Shown: positions 33,971 through 44,468 of the stretch, one piece after another
Layout: each line of letters begins with the position of its first letter
Position numbering within the stretch: the stretch's first letter is position 1
NCBI RefSeq assembly: GCF_009905375.1
Contig: NC_133652.1
Coordinates: forward strand, 118,667,947 to 118,731,946
Origin: Apium graveolens
Taxonomy: Eukaryota; Streptophyta; Magnoliopsida; Apiales; Apiaceae
Direction of reading: 5' to 3'
DNA: 64,000 nt
Program-made: the position numbers and the translations under genes
Notes under the pieces: model-generated
Databases searched by the model: none
Seen by the model: only the letters and a program-made list of their open reading frames with translations
What the model was told of the DNA's origin: nothing

Positions 33971-34675
33971 ATGGCTGACTCTATAAATAGCGGCTTAACG
34001 AATATTGACCAAAACCAACCTCCTATTCACATTGTACCCCAAAGTCACCAATTTTCCAATACTAGCAATACAACCCGCACGTGTGACACTAAGTCCCTTA
34101 CTAAACCCAAACCACCAAAATCCATCATGCCAACCACCTCCTCCTCTGGTAGCCGTCCGGCAACCGGGAAGCACCCTACGTACCGCGGGATCCGAAGCCG
34201 AAGCGGGAAGTGGGTTTCTGAGATTCGTGAGCCTCGTAAGACAACACGAATATGGCTTGGCACTTATCAAACACCCGAGATGGCTGCTGCAGCTTATGAT
34301 GTGGCCGCTTTGGCACTTAAAGGGAGTGATGCTGTTATTAACTTCCCTAATCATGTTCATTGGTATCCGGTACCGGGGTCTGCTTCCCCGACCGCGATAC
34401 GTAATGCGGCTGGAGCTGCAGCTGCTTTGATTGGATCACAAACTGGGGAGATCAAATCAGTGTCTGCAGATGAATTTAATTGTTCTGCAGCTAGTGTGTT
34501 TACGGAGAGTGGTGATCATGAGTTTGTTGATGAGGAAGCATTGTTTGATATGCCTAATTTGCTAGCGGATATGGCAGAAGGAATGTTAATGAGTCCACCA
34601 AGAATGAACTCTCCACCGGTTCAACAAAATTATCCACAAGATAATTACGATGATTCTCTGTGGGGTTATTTTTAA
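33971..34675 (+). CDS. AP2/ERF transcription factor, DREB subfamily (ERF012/ERF013/ERF014-like)
   Basis: Single-exon gene of 234 residues, a nuclear DNA-binding regulator. A Ser/Thr/Pro-rich N-terminus (1-68) precedes one AP2 domain at about 71-127 ([18 protein letters not shown] ... IWLGTY ... AALALKG ... INFP). Val82 and Glu87, at the two positions that mark DREB proteins, are present (GKWVSEIRE), as is WLG at 95-97. SRSGKWV, without the Trp of the usual R-x-W-G-K, is as in the Arabidopsis ERF012-ERF014 branch (group II/A-5). An acidic stretch follows (residues 186-210, [14 protein letters not shown]), then a C-terminal DDSLWGY, both resembling that branch. DREB proteins bind DRE/CRT (CCGAC) promoters, often in stress responses; the targets here are not inferable. 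The ATG is in good context and the frame is intact. It is the only confident host gene in the window. Confidence 0.95.
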   Translation: MADSINSGLTNIDQNQPPIHIVPQSHQFSNTSNTTRTCDTKSLTKPKPPKSIMPTTSSSGSRPATGKHPTYRGIRSRSGKWVSEIREPRKTTRIWLGTYQTPEMAAAAYDVAALALKGSDAVINFPNHVHWYPVPGSASPTAIRNAAGAAAALIGSQTGEIKSVSADEFNCSAASVFTESGDHEFVDEEALFDMPNLLADMAEGMLMSPPRMNSPPVQQNYPQDNYDDSLWGYF

Positions 34676-36527
34676 CAATCTACCAAATATAATAAAAGTA
34701 TGGTATTGAAAAAAAGTACTAATTGATCAAGGGTTTTTGTCAAGGCTGCACCTTCTCCCTAAGAAATATGGTTTTACTGGGAAAAAAAATGAATGGTAAG
34801 GATTTTTGAACCATGGATTTTGGGGGAAAAAACAAAAGAAGGATGCATGGATCTTGCAAGGGGTTTTTAGTACGTGTAATTTATACACTATATGCTTGCA
34901 TGTATAAAATATTTGAGGTTTATGAATATGTATTTTATATTTATAAGTCTGTTTTACAGTACTGTATTGTATAATCGTGGACAATTTGAGTACCAACTTG
35001 ATCTGTTTTCAAAAGTTTTTAAACTTTCCTTACTATTGGTGAGGAAAATTCATGAGTTTAGAAAGCATGAACTCCATGTATAAGAGTTTTTATGTATTTT
35101 CCTGGATCTTAAAGCATGCATGCCACTTGAACAGCCATAATAATTATTAGACTGGATAACGAATAATTACAAAGCTTACGTACTGCACAGTCTTATACTT
35201 GATTCATGTTATAATTACATTCTAAGCCAAAATACTTAAACAATGCCGGATTGAACCTATGCTCCACCTCTGGTTAATGAAAGTAAAAAAAAAAAAAACA
35301 AATTAAGACCTGGGAAATTGTTTTAGGGACATAATCTTTTAGTCCGGGTCTCTGGGAATCTTAATTTGTTCGGTCACCGTACGTAAATGATTATCTTGCA
35401 AACTCTTGACAAGTGTCAATTTTGACTCAATGTATAATGAGCAGATATGCATCAGTGAGAAAGACGATCGGGTGAGAGAGACTATCTGTAAAAGTTGAGA
35501 TATTTGGGTCATGGTCGTATCGGATACTTAAACATGCGTACTCATCAGTTATACGAATTTTTTGAAAATATTAATCAGAAATATTTTCTTCAAAAATTAT
35601 AGTCAAAATTCAATTTAACAAACTACATTTACAAAATTAAGTATACATGTATACGAATTACTAGAGAGCAATTGATTATTATATTATGTTATATAAACTA
35701 AAATATTTTACTTTCATTTTTGTGTTGATTAATAAAATGATGCATTTGATTCATTTTTCGTGTATTTTTTGATTTTTTAGTATGATTTATTATTTTTAAC
35801 ATGAAATAATGTATTTGAATTTGTTATTTATTTTTTCATATTCCCGCATTTATATTTCTATTTTATTATATTTATTTATCACAATTTTAATATTCCTGCA
35901 CTTCAAATTCCCCCATCTGCACCGGTCTCCTTGCTTCCCTGGTGTTTTTGGGTTCATATATAAATTAGTCTTAGTAGTAATTTTTCTTCTTCCACACGAA
36001 TGTATGTGGTTGTACGTGTGCATGTGTGTATCTGTGTGTCCAATCAGAACTACGTGCATGGATCGCCTAGATTTTCCTTGGAAGTAAGATCGAAGCTAAA
36101 CGCACAATGTTAAACGAACAAAGTTGTGCTCAAAGTAATTTACGAACGACCGCTAGTTACATTACTCAACACGCACACAATAATCTGTTAATAATTTGTC
36201 ATGTCAATATGTCGTCATAAATAAAACAGAAAAAATTAAGGCGCCGAAATCCCTCCATTCGTACCGATGTAAAATCTTTGCAAAAATCTTTGATAAAAAA
36301 GAGAAAAGATGTTTATTCTGAACTAAGTATCTGGTCCAAAAAGCAATTGCACGTGCCACAAAAATGGCCGACAGGCTTAGCGATCAACTTTTCGAGTTGG
36401 TGCTTTGTCTCGCTCAGTGCTACTATAATCGTTTCAATATCTGCGGCCGCCCGGAAGGCACACCGATAACGATACATGTCGCATAACACACACCTTTTTG
36501 TTTATACTGTACACAGATGGTTTAGAA
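34676..36527. other. 3' flank of the ERF gene, no further gene
   Basis: AATAAAAG at about 34690 could serve as a poly(A) signal. The rest is AT-rich with open frames no longer than 92 codons and no recognisable product. A CACGTG motif lies in GCACGTGCC at about 36349-36357. Confidence 0.5.
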
Positions 36528-37377
36528 GCTCAGACCAGGGGTGTACACAACCCGACTAAATCAACCAAATCGATCTGAACCGATCTTATTTCGACTGATT
36601 TAAACCGATATTTTTCAACCCGATAAATATTTGGGTTGAAAAAATATTAACTCGATTTAATTGGGTTGAATATGGGTTTCAATATTTTTAAACCGATCCA
36701 ATCCAACCCGATTAAAAATATACTTACACATTAATTTATTAATTTTATAACTGTGAAAATGTTCGGGCCTAATAGATAGGCTAATTTATTTGTAGCTTAT
36801 AGCATCAATCCTGAATATTTAAAAAATATGCCACTGTTTTCGTTTATCGAGTTCAATGTATAAACAATGTTTAAAGGCTAAGTATTGTATTATCATTTTC
36901 TTTTGGATGTTTAAGCTCTTAATGACTATAAGATCTTGTTCGGGTCTTACTCTACCACCTTAAGGTTTTAGTGCGACTGGTTACTTAACATGATACGCGG
37001 GTTTGAGTCCTCTCACCCCCATTTATTTAATTTAAATATTTCTTGTTGGTATTGATATTGGTATTGGTTGTATTTATCGTACGATTGAGGGGAGTGTTAA
37101 CGAATATAAAATCATGTTTGGGTCTTTCTCTACCACCTTAAGGTTTTTGTGCGACAACATAAGCCATATCTGACATGGATTATTGTAATATTTTATTGAA
37201 CTATTTGCAAGTGTTTTAGAATTTGAGACTTTTCGCTTTATTTTATAATTATTAATCTTAGCTTCGAATATTTAGTAAACCGATCAAAACAATCCAAACC
37301 GAAGTATTATAAATTGGTTTGGGTTACAAATTCTCTCAAACCGCCCAACCCGATCTGTGTACACCTCTAGCTCAGAC
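36528..37377. mobile_element. Non-autonomous hAT-type DNA transposon with 8-bp target duplications
   Basis: Terminal inverted repeats CAGGGGTGTACACA (36536-36549) and TGTGTACACCTCTA (37356-37369) match at 12 of 14 positions. They are flanked by exact GCTCAGAC duplications at 36528-36535 and 37370-37377. The 8-bp duplication and CAGGGGTGT-like end identify the hAT superfamily. Subterminal regions are rich in AACCCGA/AACCGAT motifs in both orientations. There is no transposase frame. It contains a TRIM. Confidence 0.93.
36917..37159 (+). mobile_element. TRIM (miniature LTR retrotransposon, 243 bp) inside the hAT element
   Basis: Two short LTRs, 36917-36990 (74 bp) and 37095-37159 (65 bp), share CTCTACCACCTTAAGGTTTT and GTGCGAC. 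The second lacks nine bases near its end. TGATAC after the first LTR is a decayed primer-binding site, and TTGAGGGGAG before TGTTAACG is the polypurine tract. The target duplication TAAGC is present at 36912-36916 and 37160-37164. The interior is ~104 bp and non-coding. The first LTR begins TCTTAA instead of TGTTAA. Confidence 0.88.
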
Positions 37378-38118
37378 TGTTAAAGGGAGGAACCGGTCGT
37401 TTAAAGGGCGTCTATTTTCTGAATATTAATTAATTATTTTTTTATAATAAATTATATTTGATATTCCTGTAAAAGATATTGCGAGTGGCAAGATTGTTAT
37501 CTTTCTTGTTCATAGTAAATTATAAGAAATATTGGGGATTGCATGAATCGAAATTGAGTCATTTATCAAAGTTCCAATATCATATTATGCAAGCAGTGAT
37601 TCTAAAATCTTAAAGAGGAATGTACTTTTTCATAAATTTATATTATTGTTATATAACACAATCACACATTAGAGATGGATTAATACTATTAAGCAGCAAT
37701 CATACTGTTGATTAAAGCATTAACCCTTTTCACTTTCAGTGTTAAAAAGTTCTTTGATGACATAATTGTAATCAACTTTTAGATGGAACATGTCATTTTT
37801 TAAATATTAATAGTCTCTCAGGGTTAGAGATTGTGTCCCTTAATGTTTGCCGCACATAATTACAAACTTCATTGATTACCAGGCTTTGTTCGGTTGTTTT
37901 TACTAAAATGGAATGCTTAATTAATCATTACGGGACTAGTGCTTTCTACTTAATTGTTTAATTTAAATAAGAACTAAACGAACATTAAAAAAAATGTAAT
38001 ACTTTATTTCTCTCGCACGAAATGGAAACATGTATTGCACACGGTCCTAAAGCGTTTTGGAGTACCCAATTGGAGTAATATAATATTTGAAGTGAAAGTG
38101 TTTAGGTTTATACAATAA
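37378..38118. other. AT-rich intergenic stretch, nothing recognised
   Basis: No coding frame and no clear repeat ends. Confidence 0.4.
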
Positions 38119-38146
38119 CTAGTTGATAAAGTCGCGTTGCGCGGCG
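38119..38146 (-). mobile_element. Helitron-like 3' terminus
   Basis: The minus strand reads a GC-rich hairpin (CGCGCAACGCG), then TTTATCAA and CTAG with T following, the same plan as the Helitron at 32103. The body would extend to the right, across the tandem repeats and element 5. The 5' end was not located. Confidence 0.5.
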
Positions 38147-38399
38147 GTAAAAAAATTCTTAAAAAAATTTAATAGGAAGATATTTGAAAAAAACATGAAG
38201 TATAATTAAAAAAACTTATTCATAATTATTGTTCATTTTGTGTCACGCTTTGTTAGGCAGACACATGTTATAATATACATAACATAACAAAGTGGCGTAC
38301 TTTTTTCTTCATTATACCAGTTTATATCACGTCTTCATAAGTCGATAATAATCGTACTAATTATGATGTTTTGTTAGGCCGATGCCTGTAGTAAAAAAA

Positions 38400-38772
38400 A
38401 TATTAATTAGATAAATTTTATAATAAACTAATATTATAATTTAAATAAAAATTAGTTTGATCCGCTCTCCCGTCAAATGCAATACTATTAAAAAGTTATT
38501 ATGATTTAGATAAAAATTAGTTTAAGGTGCCCTCCTGTCAAACACAATTCTAATGAAAAAAATCATCAAATTTAGATAAAATATAGTTTGTGCCGCATTT
38601 CCGATAAACATAATACTAATGAATTTTTTTTTTTAGATAAATTTTGTTTGATCTGCCCTCCCGTCAAATACAATACTAACAAAAAATATATTATAATTTA
38701 GATAAAATTTAGGTTGAGTCGTCTTCCTGTCAAATACAATACTAATACAAAATTATTATAATTTAGACAAAA
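38400..38772. repeat. Five-copy tandem repeat, ~64-bp unit
   Basis: Units contain TCCCGTCAAATACAATACTA or a variant at about 38469, 38532, 38597, 38660 and 38724. These alternate with ATTTAGATAAAATTTAGTTTG. Copies differ by several substitutions, so the array is old. Confidence 0.85.
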
Positions 38773-38834
38773 CGTATTTAAATTTAAAAAAATAGATGCA
38801 AACCTCTGCAAATAAAGAATATTGTATAAGATAT

Positions 38835-38978
38835 ATTTATATACACTCTAAAACTAACGTCCTGCAAAATTAAATAAAAAAATAGGGTTACGATAAACAA
38901 TTTTAAAGATTTGTACATCGAGTGTCTATTGGCCCCTCCAATGACCATGAGTCTTTCCTGACTCTTTGTATGCAGAGA
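38835..38978. repeat. Left part of a ~374-bp tandem unit split by element 5
   Basis: It matches 50036-50190 (CCTGCAAAATTAAAT versus CCTGTAAAATTAAAT, TTTGTAC, CATGAGTCTTTC, TGCAGAGA). The unit resumes after element 5 at 49808. Confidence 0.85.
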
Positions 38979-39562
38979 TGTTATGGATTAAAAACTAAGA
39001 TATATAATTGATGTATTTATTACTAAGGAACGTGAGTTTCGAGGCTCGATTTGACTGCTCTTGTGTTTCGTGACTCAATTTGTCTTAACAAGATGCCTAC
39101 GTACCTTGCTGATTGCCAAGGATCATGTCAAAAAACATAATTCTGATTTGTGGGGTGAGACCCCTTATATAGATGTTGGTGGTCCTTGAATTGGACTTGG
39201 TATAGGAGACTTGGTAGCCAAGTCTCGGAATTAGAATGGACTTTGGAGTCCTAAATAGTAGGAAATTGATTCTTTATCCTACTAGGTCCCTTAGAGGCTA
39301 ATCTGCAAGGATTTATGTCCTTATTGGGACTCTTCTCAATAGCTGATTTTTTTCTTATTAATTAATTACGAAATTAATTAATATTCAGGGTTTTTGGGCC
39401 TTCTTTGTTTCATCAGGCCTGATCTGGTCCATCAGGCCTGATCAATGTGTTAACCTTTTTGGTCTGAATGTCATACATCTTCTTATTGGGCCTAGCAGCC
39501 CAAATCATGTATAAATAATATAATATTTAATTTACACAATCGGGATTTCTTTATCCCTATCA
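38979..39562 (-). repeat. 3' LTR of element 5 (left copy)
   Basis: The plus strand runs TGTTATGGATTAAAAAC to TTTATCCCTATCA. It differs from 49222-49802 at scattered positions. It contains a TTAATTAATTACG...TTAATTAA palindrome and a GCCTGATC direct repeat. Confidence 0.94.
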
Positions 39563-39581
39563 TTTGCCCCCCAACTTTTGG
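39563..39581 (-). other. Polypurine tract of element 5
   Basis: The minus strand reads AAAAGTTGGGGGGCAAA immediately before TGATAGGG of the LTR. Confidence 0.8.
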
Positions 39582-39845
39582 GAAACCGTATAAAATTTTG
39601 TAAAAGTTAAGTTCATTCATTCCCTTACAGGGTATCGTTTTGCGTAAAGTGTGGAGCGAACTACACGTTTACAACGATTTGCCTTGTACGCGGCTTTAGG
39701 GTCGTTTAAAAACTTCCTTTTTATTTTCTTACCTTTTCCCTATTTTTAGGAATTTTCTGGTATTTTTCAGGAATTTTCCCTTAATTTCCGAGATTTTTCC
39801 AAATTTTCTGCAATTTTTCACAAATATTTTTAAATTTTCAGCCCC

Positions 39846-40460
39846 TTTTCGACCAGGATCCTAGTCGAAATTTCGACCTGGATCCTAGTCGAATTTTGGG
39901 CCATCCTTTCAATCCTGGTCGAAGGATTTCGACTAGGATCCACTACCTGGATTTCGACCAGGATCCTAGTCGAATCTTCGACCTGGATTTTGGTCGAAAT
40001 TTGTGTCTTTCTGTGCTTCCTGGTCGTAAGGTTTCGGCTAGGATTCACAACCTGGATTTCGACCAGGATCCTAGTCGAACCTTCGACCTGGATTTTAGTC
40101 GAGATTTCTGAGCTTATTTGCTTCCTGGTCGCAAGGTGTCGACTAGGATTCACGACCCGGATTTTGACCAGGATCCTAGTCGAACCTTCGACCTGGATTT
40201 TAGTCGAGATTTCTGTGCTTATTCTAAAAAAATATTGTGCTTGGTTCAGGAATTCGACCTCAATCCTGGTCTTATTTACCTAGTTTTCGACCTCAATCCT
40301 GATATTTTTTACCCGTAATTTTCGGGTGTCTATTCGAAAGAATTCGAACAGAATTCACGACCTGGAATTCGACCTCAATCCTGGTCTTTTTTACTCATAA
40401 TTTTTGGGCATCTATTCGAAAGAATTCGAATAGAATTCACGACTGGAATTCGACTTCAAT
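39846..40460. repeat. Minisatellite with GACCAGGATCCTAGTCGAA core
   Basis: At least three units of ~104 bp (about 39950, 40055 and 40160) carry a near-palindromic core, TTCGACCAGGATCCTAGTCGAA, and CTTCCTGGTCG. They grade into shorter degenerate units (GAATTCGACCTCAATCCTGGT) to about 40460. It lies upstream of the antisense gene's promoter. Open frames across it (39830-40318) are repeat translation and not genes. Confidence 0.88.
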
Positions 40461-40539
40461 CCTGATCTGTATTGGGCTTCTTCCTAATTCAATTTGGATT
40501 GGGCCTTGTTTGGGCCTTCTCTCTTTAGGGCTTTGATTT

Positions 40540-40660
40540 GGGCCTGTATTCTTCTAAATCCTAATTGGATTTGGGCCTTTATTTTTCCAAATCCTAATTG
40601 GATTTGGGCCTTCTATATTTCCGAATCCTAATTGGATTTGGGCCTCCTATTGGGCCTCTT
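40540..40660. repeat. Short tandem repeat (AATCCTAATTGGATTTGGGCC)
   Basis: Three imperfect ~37-bp units just upstream of the antisense gene's TATA box. Confidence 0.75.
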
Positions 40661-40834
40661 CCATATTAATCTGGACTTTAATATGTTAAAACACCTTCTT
40701 TAGAATTCTCGCGAATTTTTATTTATTTCCTTTGGAATTCCTTGGAGTATTCTGGAACGTTCCATTTCTGGGCTTTCTTTTTTGGGCTTTTAATCTTACT
40801 GGGCTTTTTGTCCCTTTAACTTTACTTTTTCTCC

Positions 40835-40844
40835 TATATAAAGG
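40835..40844 (+). promoter_or_regulatory. TATA box of the antisense gene in element 5
   Basis: TATATAAAGG lies about 160 bases before the first intron and 250 before the ATG. It faces opposite to gag-pol. Confidence 0.65.
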
Positions 40845-41000
40845 ATTGAGTAGAGTCTATTGCTCCTCACTTTCTCATTTCTAACTTATCCTTCTCTTTT
40901 CTTCTGTTAAGGATCTCAAAGAAATAACTGTAGGTCGGAGTTCTTTGAGCCCCAAAGCCTCCATTTAGCAAGCCAGCCTCTTTTAGCATCATTAGTTCAG

Positions 41001-41087
41001 GTAAACACTTTTCCCTTTTTTCTTCTTGTACTTATTTTTGCATAATTTGAGTTTAAAGTTGTCTTCTTATGTGCCCTTTTTTTTCAG
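41001..41087 (+). other. 5'-UTR intron of the antisense gene
   Basis: TTCAG|GTAAAC at 41000/41001 and a T-rich tract ending TTTTTTTTCAG|ATG at 41087/41088. The 87-bp length and T-rich 3' end are typical of plant introns, and the start codon follows the acceptor immediately. Confidence 0.75.
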
Positions 41088-43129
41088 ATGGCTGATAAGA
41101 AAATGACTCGTTTGGCCAAGATGAACGTGGCCAGAAAGTCCAATGAATTCCCCATTCGATCAAGGTACACTTCCTTGATTGATATGATCAACACCCGAGG
41201 GGATGAGTACCCGTCTGATGCGCATTTAGACGCGCACGACCATATCAGTGTCTTGCGGGATCCAAAGGAGCTGGACAAGTTGAGTGCTTGCTTCAAAATC
41301 AAGGAACCTTTCAACCTAGTTCTTGCGGGTCCGGCCGACAGGGCCTGTCAATGGAGGAAGGACGCACTATGTGTCTACAGGGACACTCTAAGGGCAGGTA
41401 TCAGACTCCCCTTTCACCCATTTGTCCCGATTTTGCTAGCTGATGTGGGCATCAGCCCTTGCCAACTCCCTCCAAACTCTTGGAGGTTGATTATGTGCTA
41501 CTTGTCGCAATGCGCCAAGCACAACGTCCCTACTTCGGTTGCCGTTTTTAGAAAGATTTTTCAGTTCAAGAATTGTCCCGACAAGAATCTGGGGTGGGTT
41601 TCTTTGAACCAGCGCCCAACCGTTCCCCACATAGTGAATGGGAAGTCCATCCCCGATAATAATTTGGGGTGGAAGAAAGATTTTATGTACGTTCTTTGGG
41701 AGGGCGGCGATTGGGGCACCCTCTTTCGTTTGTCTTTTGGGCTAGCTGTAGATGTGAGCCCTAACGATATAGTTTTGTCTGAGGAGGAGACCAGAGCTTT
41801 CAACCTCCTTACTCAAGATAATGGGACTTCCCACTCCTGGGATCTCATCAGGGAGACCGTTCTTGTAGAACGTGGCCTTTCTCCCGTTCCTAGAAAGAGT
41901 ATGTTTCCTTCCTTCTCTAGTTGTCTTCGTTTCTTCCATCTTTTACTTTGCTAATTTCTCAATTCACTTATCTTATTTGTTGTAGTGGCTGAGAAGACTG
42001 AGGAGGCTACAAGGCCTAAAGACCTGGAGACAACCAGGATGAAACGTGCTGGGAAGGTCTTCAAAGACCCGCGCCTCGGGGGTCGTTTCCCGGAGTTCCT
42101 CCTCCAGGCGAAGGAACCAGGGGGGGAAGGCCCCAGCCAACCTTTACGTACTGAACAAAAACCAGGGGCTTTCTTCCAACCCGCCTGGGGAATCCGGGGC
42201 AAGGATTCGATTGTTGGAAACACAGCGCTTGCCAAGGAATGGTCTATGCATTCCATTTCCCCAGTTGACTTCACGACCTTGTCCTTCAACAGGACTTGGA
42301 GGCTAACGAGCTTTTCGGAGCTCAGGCTTTGGCGACGGTGCGCCTTTTTCTTTTGGCATTCATAGCTTTTTGCCATAATTTTTCTCATTTCTCACTTTTG
42401 CTTTGTATCTTGTAGACAGACGTCCATTTTCAAGGGGCGATTCACCAAGCCAAGGCTTGGAAAGTTGGCCTAGAGGATGCAAACACGAAGCTGGAGGAGG
42501 CCAACTAGAGGATAGAGGCTCTTGAAGCCCAACTCGCCTCATCAATTTCTGACCTTGAAACGGCCCGGGCTGAGAATGTTATCCTCAAGGCTCAAAAAGA
42601 CAAAGCTTTTGACGGCTGGATGGATACTCAGAAATTCAAGGATTTAATGGTGTAGCATGACGCCCTCCTACATCCAGTCAGCTACAAGGAAGGCTGGGAC
42701 GCTTCTGTGGAGGCTATCCAGGAAGAATTTCCTGAGGTTCTTGAACAATCTTCTTTCCACTGCCCTGTGGAATTCCCAGCACTTGGGGGCGTTACAGATA
42801 AGCTTGTCGATCTGATTAAGGATGGCCCATCGGGGAGTCAAAGCCAAGGCCAAAAAAGGAAGGAGCTTGAATCCAGCTCTGAAGAGGAGGAATCTGAATC
42901 TTCTTCTGAGGAAGAGCCTGAGCCTGTTATAAAAAAGGCCAGGGTAGAAGAGTCTCCAAAACCAGCATCCCCTAAGCCAGCGTCTCCTACGGTATCCAAA
43001 GCATCTGAGAATAGTTCCGAGGGAACCTCTGCGGGGACTTCCGAAGAGACTTCTGAGGGACCGACTGAAGAGACGTCCGAGGAGACTTCGGATAGTGGTT
43101 CCGAAGAGTCTGAGCCTTCCAAGGCCTAA
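41088..43129 (+). pseudogene. Antisense accessory gene of element 5 (spliced; 'putative gypsy-type transposon' family)
   Basis: A separate gene on the strand opposite gag-pol. Exon 1 (41088-41898) encodes ~270 residues of a globular domain (RYTSLIDMINTRGDEYP; PFNLVLAGPADRACQW; PFHPFVPILLADVGISPCQL). It resembles the family annotated in plants as putative gypsy-type transposon protein. Intron 41899-41985 (GTATG...TGTAG) joins exon 2 (to 42337), and intron 42338-42415 joins exon 3 (42416-43129). Exon 3 encodes a coiled-coil region (AKAWKVGLEDANTKLEEA) and an acidic Ser/Glu C-terminus (residue runs such as SSSEEEPEP). Exon 2 enters and leaves in different frames, and exon 3 has two stops (near 42508 and 42654), so this copy is broken. 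Role unknown; such additional antisense ORFs are known from Tat elements. Confidence 0.8.
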
Positions 43130-43469
43130 GTTTTATGTATTTCTTCTTTCTTAGACAATATTGAACTTTGTAATTGACTTTTATTATTTTCAGTTATATT
43201 GCCCAAGTATCATCGTATTTTTTCCGAGTTTTCAAACTCAAGTTTATAACTTGGTTTTTATCCTTAACAATGCATCAATCTAATAGGCTAAGATTAAGTC
43301 GAACGCTTTTTATTATAACTTGGTATTCTTGATACCTTACATGAAATAGGTTCAACCCTGATAAAATCTAAACATATCTTCCATATAAAAAATCCTAAGC
43401 AAGTAAAGCTTCAAGGTGCTTTTAAACCTACTTGTCACTCTGACAAGTGAGAATCGTACTTTAACTGTT
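43130..43469. other. Convergent spacer between the antisense gene and pol
   Basis: About 340 AT-rich bases into which both transcripts would terminate. No ORF. Confidence 0.5.
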
Positions 43470-43724
43470 CTACACATAGTAAACCTTCAGGTTTTGGGCA
43501 TGCCAAGTTCTCGGGACTTCAAAACCATCTATAGTCTCTAGCTTGTAGGTTCCTCTACCCTGAACGCTCTTGACTTTGTATGGCCCTTCCCAATTTGGGG
43601 TAAGTTTCCCTTTCTGTCCTACACCAGAAGCTTCCACTTTCCTCAAGACTAAGTCACCTTGTTTGAAGAACCTTTTTTTAACCCTTAGGTTGTAGTAGAA
43701 CGCAGCTTTTTTCTGATATTCCAC
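43470..43724 (-). pseudogene. Integrase C-terminus of element 5
   Basis: Carries the FKQGDLVLRKVEASG and GPYKVKSVQGRGTYKLETI region that ends Tat integrases. Pol terminates at 43470. It is in frame with 43746-44060 but separated by a stop. Confidence 0.88.
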
Positions 43725-43745
43725 TATCTTCGCATGTGCCTCATC

Positions 43746-44468
43746 TCATACTTCATCAATTAGATCCAGGGCTAACCTTTGCCCTTCTTCATTTTCCTCA
43801 GCATTGAAAGCTTGAATCCTGGGGGAGGAATGTGATATCTCTACAGGAACAACTGTTTCTGCACCATATGCTAACATGAAGGGAGTTGCTCCAGTCGTGA
43901 CTCTACAGGTAGTCCTATAGGCCCATAGTATTGGGAGTATTTCATCGACCTGATTATTCCTTGACTTCTCGATCCTCTTCTTTAGTCCATCCAGGATTAT
44001 TCGATTCGCCACTTCCGCTTGCCCATTGGCTTGCGGGTGAGCCACAGAGGTGAATCGCAACTCAATTTCATTCTCCTTACAATACTTCTTGAATTCCTCA
44101 TTGTTGAATTATGTTCCATTGTCAGTGACTAGGATGCGGCGAATTCTATACCGGCACATGATATTTTCCCACAAGAATTGTGCAACTTGCTTAGTTGTGA
44201 TTTTGCCAAAGGCTTGGCTTCAATCCACTTAGTAAAATAATCAATGGCTACAATCAGGAACTTCCTTTGTGCCGTGGCCATGGGGAAAAGCCCCAGTATA
44301 TCCATTCCCCACATAGCAAAGGGGATGGGCGATTGATGGAGGTCAGCATCTTGGGGGGTTGTCTAACGACTGGTGTGTGCTGCTGACAGCGATCACATTT
44401 TTTCACATATTCTTTGGCATCAGCCATCATTTCTGGCCAATAGAAGCCTAAACGGGTTATCTTATGAG
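43746..44468 (-). pseudogene. Integrase zinc and catalytic domains of element 5, frameshifted
   Basis: Pieces lie in at least two frames. They show the zinc domain (around 44330-44460, KKCDRCQQH), the start of the core (WGMDILGLFP, IDYFTKWIEAKPLAK at 44129-44314), a DNGT block with a stop replacing Gln near 44107, and HPQANGQAEVANRIILDGL at 43990-44045 with the core Glu. The enzyme is not functional in this copy. Confidence 0.85.

Noticed and set aside
35235..35305. Possible inverted SINE (GGTTCAATCC on the minus strand, A-run at 35288)
   Set aside because: The A-run is on the wrong side for the box B orientation, and no box A or target duplication was found.
39846..40230. CRISPR-like array
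   Set aside because: The repeats are tandem units without unique spacers in a plant retrotransposon, so this is a minisatellite.
39830..40318. Overlapping frames on both strands over the minisatellite
   Set aside because: Open frames arise from the 104-bp repeat; there is no start context or homologue.
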